Of a stretch of DNA of 57,947 nucleotides, positions 8,526 through 15,908 are shown piece after piece (position 1 is the stretch's first letter; each line of letters opens with the position of its first letter). Position numbers and translations under genes: made by a program. The stretch lies in assembly GCA_028820655.1 (NCBI GenBank), contig JAPPIK010000036.1:1-57947 (forward strand), in the 5' to 3' direction. The notes below the pieces were generated by a model. It saw only the letters and a program-made list of their open reading frames with translations, did not search any database and was not told the origin of the DNA. Origin of the DNA: Candidatus Poribacteria bacterium. GTDB lineage: Bacteria; Poribacteria; WGA-4E; JAJDTR01.

Positions 8526-9332
8526 TCACTCCTTAAATACTTCGGTACCGACCGATCCACCCGCGTTCATTGCAAGATTTCCACCGTCCATCGGGATAAT
8601 TGCACCCGTAATCCATGACGAAGCATCCGATGCCAGCAGTACCGAGAGCCCGCGGATGTCATCGGGACTGCCGAATCGCCCTCTTGGGATGCCGCTAAGG
8701 AATCGTTCCTTGATGCGCGGATCTTTGTCAATTCGTTGTTGCAGACCCGGGTTTAGAACCTGCGCGGGCAGGATTGCGTTCACACGCACACCGCGTCCCG
8801 ACCACTCGGTGCTCAGTTCCCTCGTCATTTGAACTACCGCTCCCATTGCCATGCTATATGCGATGTGTCCTCTGCCCATGCCCGTAATGCTGGCGAGCGA
8901 ACCAAGACTGACAATGCTGCCTCTTCCTGCGGCAAGCATGCGCCGTCCCGCTTCTTGAGCGCAACAGAACCGTCCGTAGACGAGATTGCGCCATGTCCAC
9001 TCTACATCGTCAAGGGAGATAACCTCCGGTTTGGCGCGTACCGCTTCGCCGGCGACGTTTCCTAAAAAGTCAACACGCCCGAACTCGTTGTCGAGTTGCA
9101 GGAACATGGCCCGAATTTCGTCCGGTCGGGACACGTTACAGTTCACCGGAACGGCACGGGGTCCCATGGATTCTATTTCACCGGCAGTTTTTTCGGCGCC
9201 TTCTATATTAATATCGAGAAGCATCAAGTCGGCGCCGGCCTCCCCCAGCGCAAGCGACATGGCGCGGCCCATTCCACTGGCGGCGCCCGACACAACGGCA
9301 ACTCGACCGGAAAGATCGAACATTTGTGTCAT
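8526..9332 (-). CDS. Short-chain dehydrogenase/reductase with Lys-to-Met change in the catalytic motif
   Basis: This is a 268-residue Rossmann SDR. The cofactor-binding motif GAASGMG lies at 16-22, NVAG is near 92-95, and a C-terminal SSWITGAIIPMDGG segment typical of FabG-like enzymes is present. The catalytic serine (S145) and tyrosine (Y159) are present. The motif reads Y-S-M-A-M, so position 163, normally lysine in YxxxK, is methionine (codon ATG, one base from AAG). Lysine loss usually cripples SDR catalysis, so the protein may be inactive, structural or unusual. It is the first gene of the SDR-E1-E2 operon. Its ATG has a GGGAGAA ribosome site, and a near-consensus promoter lies about 140 nt upstream. 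Confidence 0.9.
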   Translation of the reverse strand: MTQMFDLSGRVAVVSGAASGMGRAMSLALGEAGADLMLLDINIEGAEKTAGEIESMGPRAVPVNCNVSRPDEIRAMFLQLDNEFGRVDFLGNVAGEAVRAKPEVISLDDVEWTWRNLVYGRFCCAQEAGRRMLAAGRGSIVSLGSLASITGMGRGHIAYSMAMGAVVQMTRELSTEWSGRGVRVNAILPAQVLNPGLQQRIDKDPRIKERFLSGIPRGRFGSPDDIRGLSVLLASDASSWITGAIIPMDGGNLAMNAGGSVGTEVFKE

Positions 9333-9635
9333 AGCATTTTCTCCCTGTTCATGCGTGTCCTAAATTTGCCCTGTGGAGCAGTGGGTGGTTTTCAGTTTGT
9401 GATATAGGGATGCTCAAACAAAAAAAGCGTAGATTCCACTAACCAGCCCAACCTATTCGGCAAGAATCGCAGTATAGCATACACCGCGTTCGGTGTCAAC
9501 CTTCATGTCCATCAGCAGTTTGTGACTGAATGGCAGCCATTGATTTTGTCACGACCAGTAACTACGTCGTGAGTGTTTCATCTACGACCCGCAAAATTAT
9601 TTTCCCTTCCGACTTAATGACTTGGAGCAAAAACG
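9333..9635. other. Intergenic leader and spacer
   Basis: The 303-bp gap separates the Gfo/Idh/MocA stop from the SDR operon start. It contains the minus-strand promoter at 9471-9499 and an approximately 130-nt leader. I see no other gene or hairpin with a T-tract. Confidence 0.6.
9471..9499 (-). promoter_or_regulatory. Near-consensus sigma70 promoter of the SDR-E1-E2 operon
   Basis: On the minus strand TTGACA (9499-9494) and TATACT (9476-9471) are separated by exactly 17 nt. Eleven of twelve consensus positions match. It lies about 140 nt upstream of the SDR start codon and is correctly oriented. Confidence 0.8.
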
Positions 9636-10637
9636 TCAAATCCGTGGAATCGGTATCGCAACCTTCCCATTCCCCCGGCGCTGAGACTCCAGAAATCCGA
9701 CCATAATTTCGACGACATTGAGCGCCGCTCGTGCCGGTGATTTGGGTTCGCCGCCATTTTCGATTAATTGGACGAGTTCCACAACGCCCGCGGGGATTCC
9801 CTCCACTTCCCATTCGGGCGCCTCAACCGACTCAACGCTTTCCTGTCTGTAGATGGTGGAGCCGTGATTTCCTATGAGGATGTAGCCCGTAGAACCCACA
9901 ATCTCAAGGCGCACTCCGCTCCACATTGCCGATTTTGGTCCCCCGGCGTAGTAGCCGCGCACACCGTTGGCGAAGTGGATGTATCCGTGGGCTGACGGCT
10001 CGGTTTTCGGATCGTGCCCGCCATCCCCACGATACTCGGTATAGTCTTCGTAACCGTCTTCCAGTTCTGCGGACACCCATTCCGGATCGGAGTCGGCAAT
10101 GTAGCAGATTGCGTCGATCATGTGTGTTCCGTTACGGAAAAGCATCGCGCGAGGGCCGTTAAGAGTGCCGATTATATAGTGCACCGGCCCTATCTCACCG
10201 GCGTCGATCACTTCCTCCTTCGTATGACGCCACAAGGGAGTAAATCTGCGCGTGTGATCAATGGACAGGATGGTCCCGTTTCGTTCGGCCGTTTCCACCA
10301 TGCGGTCGGCATCATCCAGATTGGTCGCCATCGGCTTCTCGCAAAAGATTCCTTTTGCCCCCGCATTCGAAGCGTCGACGACGAGGTCGGCGTGCCGATG
10401 ATCCGAGGTCGCTACGGTGACGATATCGAGGTTTTCCTTCGCCAACATCTCTTGATGGTTTGTGTATAATCCAAGGTTGGGCCAGGTGTCCTTCCAATCC
10501 TCTTGGAAGCCGTCCAATGCCGGTTGCAGTAAGTCACAAGCAGCAACCAATTCGGCGTTGGGCAATCCGACCAAACCCTCCGCATGCTTTCTCCCGACTC
10601 CTTTACATCCGATAACTGCGGCACGAAGTTTTTGCAT
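9636..10637 (-). CDS. Gfo/Idh/MocA family oxidoreductase
   Basis: This 333-residue protein has an N-terminal NAD(P)-binding Rossmann domain (AVIGCKGVGRKHAEGL from residue 7) and the family signature C-E-K-P-M-A with K101. The C-terminal alpha/beta domain carries FRNGTHMIDAICY, which supplies the substrate-side Asp/His. Members oxidise or reduce hydroxyls of sugars, inositols or glycosides. The ATG is preceded by GGAGGAG. It lies 93 bp downstream of the ThuA-like gene on the same strand, and the two are probably co-transcribed. ThuA-like and Gfo/Idh/MocA pairs occur in disaccharide or keto-sugar metabolism, which supports a sugar substrate. Confidence 0.88.
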   Translation of the reverse strand: MQKLRAAVIGCKGVGRKHAEGLVGLPNAELVAACDLLQPALDGFQEDWKDTWPNLGLYTNHQEMLAKENLDIVTVATSDHRHADLVVDASNAGAKGIFCEKPMATNLDDADRMVETAERNGTILSIDHTRRFTPLWRHTKEEVIDAGEIGPVHYIIGTLNGPRAMLFRNGTHMIDAICYIADSDPEWVSAELEDGYEDYTEYRGDGGHDPKTEPSAHGYIHFANGVRGYYAGGPKSAMWSGVRLEIVGSTGYILIGNHGSTIYRQESVESVEAPEWEVEGIPAGVVELVQLIENGGEPKSPARAALNVVEIMVGFLESQRRGNGKVAIPIPRI

Positions 10638-10730
10638 TAATCTCCTCCATGTTTGTATGTACGCACGTTAAATACCCCTAAGGTGTAATGAAAAAAGCAA
10701 ACCCTCAATACCTCCAGTAAATCTATTTCT

Positions 10731-11366
10731 CTATAACTGTCTACCTACCCATAGCACACCGCGTCGAATAACCTCCTGGAAATTTGAATTCTCAAGGACA
10801 GCCATATCATGGCCCAGCGCTAAGTAGAAGACACGCCCATCCCCGAAGGTATGATGAAATGCCATGACGTGAGTCTCGTCGCAGGTTGGATCGTACGCTT
10901 GCATCAGATGGTGCGATCGTGACGGGTCATGTTTCAAATAATACAGTTCGTCCGTCACTACAAAATCGGAAAGCCCACGCGTGATTTCATGATCTGAATC
11001 TACAATATTGACGGTAAATTTCATATATTTACTGTGCCCGGCGAGGAACGAATTTAACATACGGTGGTAGCCCTTCGATTCATGGAAGGACGCCGCCGCC
11101 GTATGAAGTCCGAAGAATCCTCCGCCTTGCTCGATATACTCCAGAAGACCGTGTTCCTGAGCGTCTGTAAGTTCACCGATGTCAGTATAAAAAAGCACGG
11201 AACCGTAACTGTCGAGTCCGTCCGCCAAGACATCATAATCTCGAGAAAAGTCGGTATCAATGTCACCGTCTTTCGATACTGTTTCTGCGATGAATCGCCC
11301 TTGTCCGGCATGGTCGTGATAGATACCCTCGGTACCCACGAACACCAGAAGTTTTAGCGGCTCCAT
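10731..11366 (-). CDS. ThuA-like protein (glutamine amidotransferase-like fold)
   Basis: The 211-residue protein matches the ThuA/trehalose-utilization domain in pattern: KLLVFVGTEGIYHDHA at the N-terminus, a GGGFFGLHTAAASF nucleophile-elbow region near 85-98, HEITRGLSDF in the middle, and GDGRVFYLALGHD near the C-terminus. ThuA-like domains have a class I amidotransferase-like fold. Rhizobial ThuA acts in trehalose catabolism through 3-keto sugars; its precise reaction here is unknown. No signal peptide is seen, so it should be cytoplasmic. The start follows GGAGG at good spacing. The Gfo/Idh/MocA gene downstream suggests a joint role in oxidised-sugar metabolism. Confidence 0.88.
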   Translation of the reverse strand: MEPLKLLVFVGTEGIYHDHAGQGRFIAETVSKDGDIDTDFSRDYDVLADGLDSYGSVLFYTDIGELTDAQEHGLLEYIEQGGGFFGLHTAAASFHESKGYHRMLNSFLAGHSKYMKFTVNIVDSDHEITRGLSDFVVTDELYYLKHDPSRSHHLMQAYDPTCDETHVMAFHHTFGDGRVFYLALGHDMAVLENSNFQEVIRRGVLWVGRQL

Positions 11367-11923
11367 ACGTACCTCCTCATCAAGTTTTCCGGCTTCTCGC
11401 GCTAAAAATTATAATCATCAATACAAAGTGATTTCGCAGAATTGGTCGGTTGCAACGTCCTAATCTGTAACCCTAATCAAAGTATCACGAAAATCTGATG
11501 GAGTCAAGCGCCATAAACATGAACAATTCCACGAGATGTTCAACATTTCTACGTTGGATAAGTCGAATAACTGGGTTGAGCCAGCGCCAAGTAATTGCGC
11601 TGTCAGGTAAACAACCTTGAGTCTTATAGCGGCCGTGACAATAAAACGGTCGCTCGTTCTCCGTTTACTGCAATGGAATAAGTAAACTATGTCACACATC
11701 AGAAGTCCACGCGGGGTGACATTTGTTGACGCTTGGAACACTCAAATTTGCCGATTATTCCAGATACATCTCCATGACGAACGATGCCCTTGAGGCACCA
11801 CCGACCTGCTGCTCCGGTGTGGCTTCAGAAAAATGGCATCTGTTGACTCTTCACGCCTTTCACACCGCGAGTGCGCTAAAGTGCAAAACCCATGAATCCT
11901 AAAATTCGTGCCCGTGTTGATTC

Positions 11924-11937
11924 TTGTACGAGTACAA
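11924..11937. promoter_or_regulatory. TTGTAC-GA-GTACAA dyad, possible operator
   Basis: This is a perfect 14-bp inverted repeat centred about 53 bp upstream of the -35 box of the LamG1 promoter. The same half-sites occur twice in tandem at 48494-48537, downstream of LamG3 and upstream of the TonB receptor. An operator role is inference from symmetry and position. Confidence 0.45.
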
Positions 11938-11983
11938 TGCGGGATTTTCGATGTGTTCTCTTTTGAGCCCTAGGCTTAAAAAC

Positions 11984-12012
11984 TTGACACATTCTCTCGG
12001 CTCGTTTATGAT
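11984..12012 (+). promoter_or_regulatory. Near-consensus sigma70 promoter for LamG1
   Basis: TTGACA at 11984-11989 and TATGAT at 12007-12012 are separated by 17 nt. The first possible start codon of the LamG gene is at 12162, giving a leader of roughly 140 nt. Confidence 0.8.
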
Positions 12013-12161
12013 AGTTGTCTGTGCCGGAGTAGGTTCCCTGCGAGCCGATTGCGACCGATTACCACGGACATCTATCCTATCATGTGAAGTTACTTAATTC
12101 TAGCACCGTAGATTCGAAATCCTATTCTCCCTTGATTCTTTTCAATCCGTGAGGAGACACA

Positions 12162-13058
12162 ATGTTGCGCTACCGACGCTTCAATCCTCTCGTGCCTAAC
12201 ACCGGAGTCGCCCGTTACGCGAAATCGAATCTCTCACTTCAAATACGCAAAGGCGGGTGCAATATGAAAAAAACTCTCGTTTTCAAATTGAACTTACTCT
12301 TCATGCTTCTATCCATTCTCGCTACAACATTCGCCAGAATCTGCGACGCGAAACTGAACATGGATGGCGTCGTCGCGATGTGGCTGCTGGACGAAGGAGA
12401 TGGCGACCAAATTTCCGACACGTCTGATAACGGGCATAATGGAAGATTCGTGGGAGGTAATGTAAAATGGGCTGGTGGAAAGTTCGGCCGGGCACTTGAA
12501 TTTACTCAGCGGGGATGGGTCGAGATGAATGCGCCGGTCGTCGTGGACTCTGTGGATTGGTCAATGGGCTGTTGGGCGAAACCCAGGGACAGTCAAAAAA
12601 ATTGGGCGAATATTCTCTCTAGCCACAATGCACTCCGAGGAATCTCCTTCGAACAGCACGATAACAATGTCAATCGAATGGGAGTCGCCATGGGTGACGG
12701 CGAAACGTGGGGAGGCGCAGGTTTCGTAAAACTCAAAGCCGAGCAGTGGAACCACATGGTGTTTACACGAAAAAAGAGAATTGGGACATGGTACCTAAAC
12801 GGTAGGATGGATAATGTAAAGCAACTGGATTCGGCCAATCCGGTTGTTGCTTCACCTTCAAACTTTCGTATAGGAAATTGGGTGCTCGGCAGCCGTGCAT
12901 GGAACGGAATCGTCGATGAAGCATTTATCTTCGAAAGAGCGCTTAGCCAAGAGGAAATAAGAACCATCATGAATCATGGATTGGAGCGCGCACGACCCGT
13001 TAAGCCAAATGACAGAGTTGCGATATCGTGGGGCAAGATAAAGACTTCATACGAATAA
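12162..13058 (+). CDS. Secreted LamG-domain protein (LamG1)
   Basis: There are two candidate starts. The ATG at 12162 has a strong GAGGAGA ribosome site and gives 298 residues. The ATG at 12264 gives 264 residues and begins exactly at a signal peptide (MKKTLVFKLNLLFMLLS). The mature part is a concanavalin-like LamG/laminin-G jelly-roll fold with VVAMWLLDEGDGD, NGHNGRFVG, GKFGRALEF, W-S-M-G-C-W-A, W-N-H-M-V-F-T and FIFERALSQEEI. It ends with a short tail RVAISWGKIK that is shared with the other two LamG proteins here. Such domains bind carbohydrate or protein outside the cytoplasm. A strong promoter precedes it. The 12162 start would put 34 residues before the signal peptide, so 12264 may be the functional one. 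Confidence 0.88.
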   Translation: MLRYRRFNPLVPNTGVARYAKSNLSLQIRKGGCNMKKTLVFKLNLLFMLLSILATTFARICDAKLNMDGVVAMWLLDEGDGDQISDTSDNGHNGRFVGGNVKWAGGKFGRALEFTQRGWVEMNAPVVVDSVDWSMGCWAKPRDSQKNWANILSSHNALRGISFEQHDNNVNRMGVAMGDGETWGGAGFVKLKAEQWNHMVFTRKKRIGTWYLNGRMDNVKQLDSANPVVASPSNFRIGNWVLGSRAWNGIVDEAFIFERALSQEEIRTIMNHGLERARPVKPNDRVAISWGKIKTSYE

Positions 13059-13193
13059 CACGCGATCATCCCTGGCTCTCTCAAGACTGAAATTCAGCGA
13101 GGACTTGACATTCGGATTTGGCTAAAGCCGTATGGTTCTCCGACAACACTGGTACAATCGATAGTCCGTACAATAGGAAAGCAAATCCAAATT

Positions 13194-14240
13194 ATGGCAA
13201 ATGTCGCCCATGCCGAGCCATATAGAGTTGCCATTGTCGGAACGGGTAGCATTGCGACACGGCACGGCAGGGCGTGCAATGAGGTCGATTCCACCGAATT
13301 GCGGGCAATTTGCGACATTTCGGAGGACTCTCTCTCGTCTTTTGGAGAAGAGTTCGGTGTGGCGCGTCGTTTCACCAGCTTACAGGAGATGCTGGATACC
13401 GAGAAAATCGACATCGCTATCGTTTCCACATGGGGCCCCTCGCACGCCCAAACCACCACGCAACTTGCCGACTCCGGAAGAGTTAAAGCGATCCTCTGCG
13501 AAAAACCGTTTGCACTCACCACGGACGAGGTCGAAGGAATGGCTGACGCGGCGCGGCGGAACGGTGTTTTGCTTGCGGAGGGGTTCAAATATCGCCACCA
13601 CCCCATGCACCTTCGTGCAAAGGAGTTGGTCGATAGCGGTGCCATCGGCGACATCCGTTCGATCCGCAGCACACTCGTTACACCGCCCAGAGTGCTTCGT
13701 ATGAAGAACAGCGACGGACAGCTCCTTCCTGACCGAAACTGGCGATGGAACCGGCAAAAGGGCGGAGGAAGCATTTACGATGTCGGGTGTTACTGTATTC
13801 ATCACGCACGGTTTATCCTCGATGCCGAACCGGTGCGAGTCTTCGCCGTTGCGGAATTCGGACTGGAAGTTGATGATGCCACCTATATTATCCTTGAATT
13901 TGCCAACGACCGCGCGGCTCAAATTTCGGTCGGCTACACCTCTTGGGATTCCCAATACACAGAAATCTGTGGAACAGCAGGGATGATTCGCATGGATCGC
14001 GCATGGAGCAACGAAGACAAGTCCGTCATTCTCCAACTTCAAACCAAAGATGAAAGCGATAACATCGACTTTGAGCCGACGTTTCAATTCGCCAATCAAC
14101 TTCAACACCTCTGCGATTGTCTAAGCACGGGCGCCCCGCACCGTATTTCATTGGATAACAGTGTTCGTCAAGCTAGAGTCATTGACGCCACCTTTGAGTC
14201 ACTTGAAACCGGCACGGCGGTTGAAATACAACCCGCATGA
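13194..14240 (+). CDS. Gfo/Idh/MocA family oxidoreductase
   Basis: The 348-residue protein has the dinucleotide-binding motif AIVGTGSIATRHG near 13-25, the signature CEKPF with K104, and the C-terminal DVGCYCIHHAR segment, which matches the D-xylose dehydrogenase/glucose-fructose oxidoreductase-like branch. It probably oxidises a sugar or polyol with NAD(P). An AGGAAAG ribosome site lies about 12 nt upstream of the ATG. The gene lies 135 bp downstream of LamG1 and 103 bp upstream of a small orphan gene. No signal peptide is present, although the first eight residues precede the Rossmann strand. Confidence 0.88.
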   Translation: MANVAHAEPYRVAIVGTGSIATRHGRACNEVDSTELRAICDISEDSLSSFGEEFGVARRFTSLQEMLDTEKIDIAIVSTWGPSHAQTTTQLADSGRVKAILCEKPFALTTDEVEGMADAARRNGVLLAEGFKYRHHPMHLRAKELVDSGAIGDIRSIRSTLVTPPRVLRMKNSDGQLLPDRNWRWNRQKGGGSIYDVGCYCIHHARFILDAEPVRVFAVAEFGLEVDDATYIILEFANDRAAQISVGYTSWDSQYTEICGTAGMIRMDRAWSNEDKSVILQLQTKDESDNIDFEPTFQFANQLQHLCDCLSTGAPHRISLDNSVRQARVIDATFESLETGTAVEIQPA

Positions 14241-14343
14241 GCCATCATCCGTAGCCGACTCACACCTCGAAAGCCATGCTACGTCGTGTTTCCCGCATTG
14301 TGGGGTGGAAACCTCCTTCTGATCACCGTTTCTTGGGTAAAAC

Positions 14344-14715
14344 ATGGAAGGTCCATTTCAACTTGCAGAGAGCGTAATTGATGCGGTCGCCACAGAGACG
14401 GCTCCCGCCGTATATCTCGTTCGCCGCATCGAAGTAACCGAAAGATACGCCCACTACAAGGCACGAATTGAGAAGACCAACGGCAGTGCACTCAAGGAGG
14501 AACTCAAGAAATGGATTGGGTGCGGCTACCGCGTCTTCTGTTTCGAATATGTAGAGGATGAACTTACGGCATTCTATCGGCATTGCATCTTGTGGCATGA
14601 TATGGGTGGCGCCGCGAAAAAGCTTGATAACGAACGGCATCCAGAACCACGAGACAAATCAACAATCCTGTGTCCTATCTGCTCAAACGTGCGAGACAAG
14701 TCCGCTTCTAGTTAG
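14344..14715 (+). CDS. Small protein of unknown function
   Basis: The 123-residue frame has a good amino-acid composition and an ordered centre: APAVYLVRRIEV, KEELKKWIGCGYRVFCFEY and FYRHCILWHDMGG. The layout (a short strand with Val-Tyr, a central segment ending in Phe-Glu-Tyr, then a Cys plus Trp-His-Asp-Gly helix) recalls small GIY-YIG-like hypothetical proteins, but the catalytic signature is not clear. A CPIC pair lies near the C-terminus. The ATG has only a weak GGG upstream. The long frame on the opposite strand (14323-14640) is less convincing. I do not assign a function. Confidence 0.55.
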   Translation: MEGPFQLAESVIDAVATETAPAVYLVRRIEVTERYAHYKARIEKTNGSALKEELKKWIGCGYRVFCFEYVEDELTAFYRHCILWHDMGGAAKKLDNERHPEPRDKSTILCPICSNVRDKSASS

Positions 14716-14835
14716 CTTGAGTACAGTTTATGGAATGTCAATCGTTTGTGTTCATTAACCAAAGCTGAAGAGAATGGTCTTCCCAAGGGCGCACCACGCC
14801 CGCCCTTAGCGCAGATTTTCAAGGAGATATCCCAA

Positions 14836-15672
14836 ATGAAACTGTCTCAAGAGCAACAGAACTTCTTTGACACTTTCGGGTACCTGCTGATTCGGCAGCT
14901 ATTTAACCCGGAGGAAATAGAGAGGATTATCGAGAACTTTGAATGGTCTATCCAAAATTGCGGTGGTGGAAAAGACCATGATGGCTCCCGACGTACCATG
15001 TTTGGGGGTCCGATCGAGCGTCACGCGGAAATGTGCGCAATTCTCGATCACCCCTCAATACTTGGTCTCCTCGGTGGTGTAATGGGCGACGATTTCTATT
15101 ACTGCGGTGGTGACGGCAATTACTATAGTGGGAACACGGGTTGGCACCCTGATGGTAGTTGGGGGCGGCTCATCGCGACGAAAACCGCCTTTTACCTTGA
15201 CCATCTTACTCGTGACTCCGGAGCAATTCGTCTCATACCGGGCACTCATCATCCCGATCATTTCGTTCGCAAAGAGGGAATAGATGTCAACAATTCTCTC
15301 GAACTTTTTGGAGTCCCACCCTCGGAGTTTCCCGGTAGCATAGCCGTTGAAACCGATCCCGGAGACATTGTTATTTTTAGTCACGACCTCTATCATGCCT
15401 CATTTGGCGGCGGTACGAGAAGACGTATGTTCACGATGAACTGCACTATATGTCCGAAGACGTCAGACCAAGAGAAGGGGGTCCGCCAATATTTGCAGCA
15501 ACATTCCCCCGGCACCGGGAATTTCGTGACCGGAGCGGGAATGTATTTTCCGCCGATGGTGGATACTGCCAGCGACGATCGGATGACTCACCTACAGGGA
15601 CCGATAGCTATCCATGACCAGCTTTTCCCGCATTTGGCGAGAGATGTCGTGAATAAGCAGGCCGCTGTCTGA
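14836..15672 (+). CDS. Phytanoyl-CoA dioxygenase (PhyH)-like Fe(II)/2-oxoglutarate oxygenase
   Basis: The 278-residue protein has a double-stranded beta-helix oxygenase signature. The HxD iron motif is in WHPDG (H104, D106). The distal histidine is in HDLYHASFGGG (H187), followed by the 2-oxoglutarate-binding arginine region TRRRM. PGDIVIF precedes the distal motif, as is usual in PhyH proteins. The enzymes hydroxylate diverse small molecules, not only phytanoyl-CoA. The ATG at 14836 follows AAGGAGAT with good spacing; the upstream extension to 14746 is unlikely. It is closely similar in layout to the protein at 20361 (both end the core with FGGG-RRRMFTMN). Confidence 0.9.
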   Translation: MKLSQEQQNFFDTFGYLLIRQLFNPEEIERIIENFEWSIQNCGGGKDHDGSRRTMFGGPIERHAEMCAILDHPSILGLLGGVMGDDFYYCGGDGNYYSGNTGWHPDGSWGRLIATKTAFYLDHLTRDSGAIRLIPGTHHPDHFVRKEGIDVNNSLELFGVPPSEFPGSIAVETDPGDIVIFSHDLYHASFGGGTRRRMFTMNCTICPKTSDQEKGVRQYLQQHSPGTGNFVTGAGMYFPPMVDTASDDRMTHLQGPIAIHDQLFPHLARDVVNKQAAV

Positions 15673-15762
15673 ATTGCGGCGTTCGAATTCGCATTGGAGA
15701 ATCTTCACGGAACAAAGACATTATAAGAGTAAAGCCAACAATTTTGTGTTCACCGTGGTAGA

Positions 15763-15823
15763 TTCGGTTCTCTCACCGAACAATAATTATTCAGCCTTCT
15801 AGGTGCGGTTGGAAGCCGCACCT
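15763..15823. repeat. Double-hairpin repeat, element B, copy 2
   Basis: TTCGGT pairs with ACCGAA (15763-15780), and AGGTGCGG pairs with CCGCACCT (15801-15823). The linker retains CAGCCTTCTAGG, like GCGGCCTCGTAGG of copy 1, and the downstream flank ATTTGCAAATA resembles TGTGCAAATAG after copy 1. Here the element precedes the amidohydrolase gene. Confidence 0.75.
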
Positions 15824-15908
15824 ACGATGCATTTGCAAATATGAGAAAATTGCATAACGGAATGATGTAGCAAGCACTGAACATATCTCTTGAATAAACC
15901 ATATATCA

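Larger units (their letters stand above)
11367..12161. other. Divergent intergenic region
   Basis: The 795-bp gap lies between the minus-strand ThuA gene and the plus-strand LamG gene. It holds a TATAAT-like box for the minus strand at 11408-11413 (weak -35), the TTGTAC-GA-GTACAA dyad at 11924-11937, and a strong plus-strand promoter at 11984-12012. A 93-codon minus-strand frame at 11460-11741 has no recognisable features and I do not call it a gene. Confidence 0.6.

Noticed and set aside
11460-11741. 93-residue minus-strand frame in the intergenic region
   Set aside because: No ribosome site, no domain and no conservation evidence available.
13380-14108. 242-residue minus-strand frame opposite the Gfo/Idh/MocA gene
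   Set aside because: It lies entirely opposite a gene with clear family motifs.
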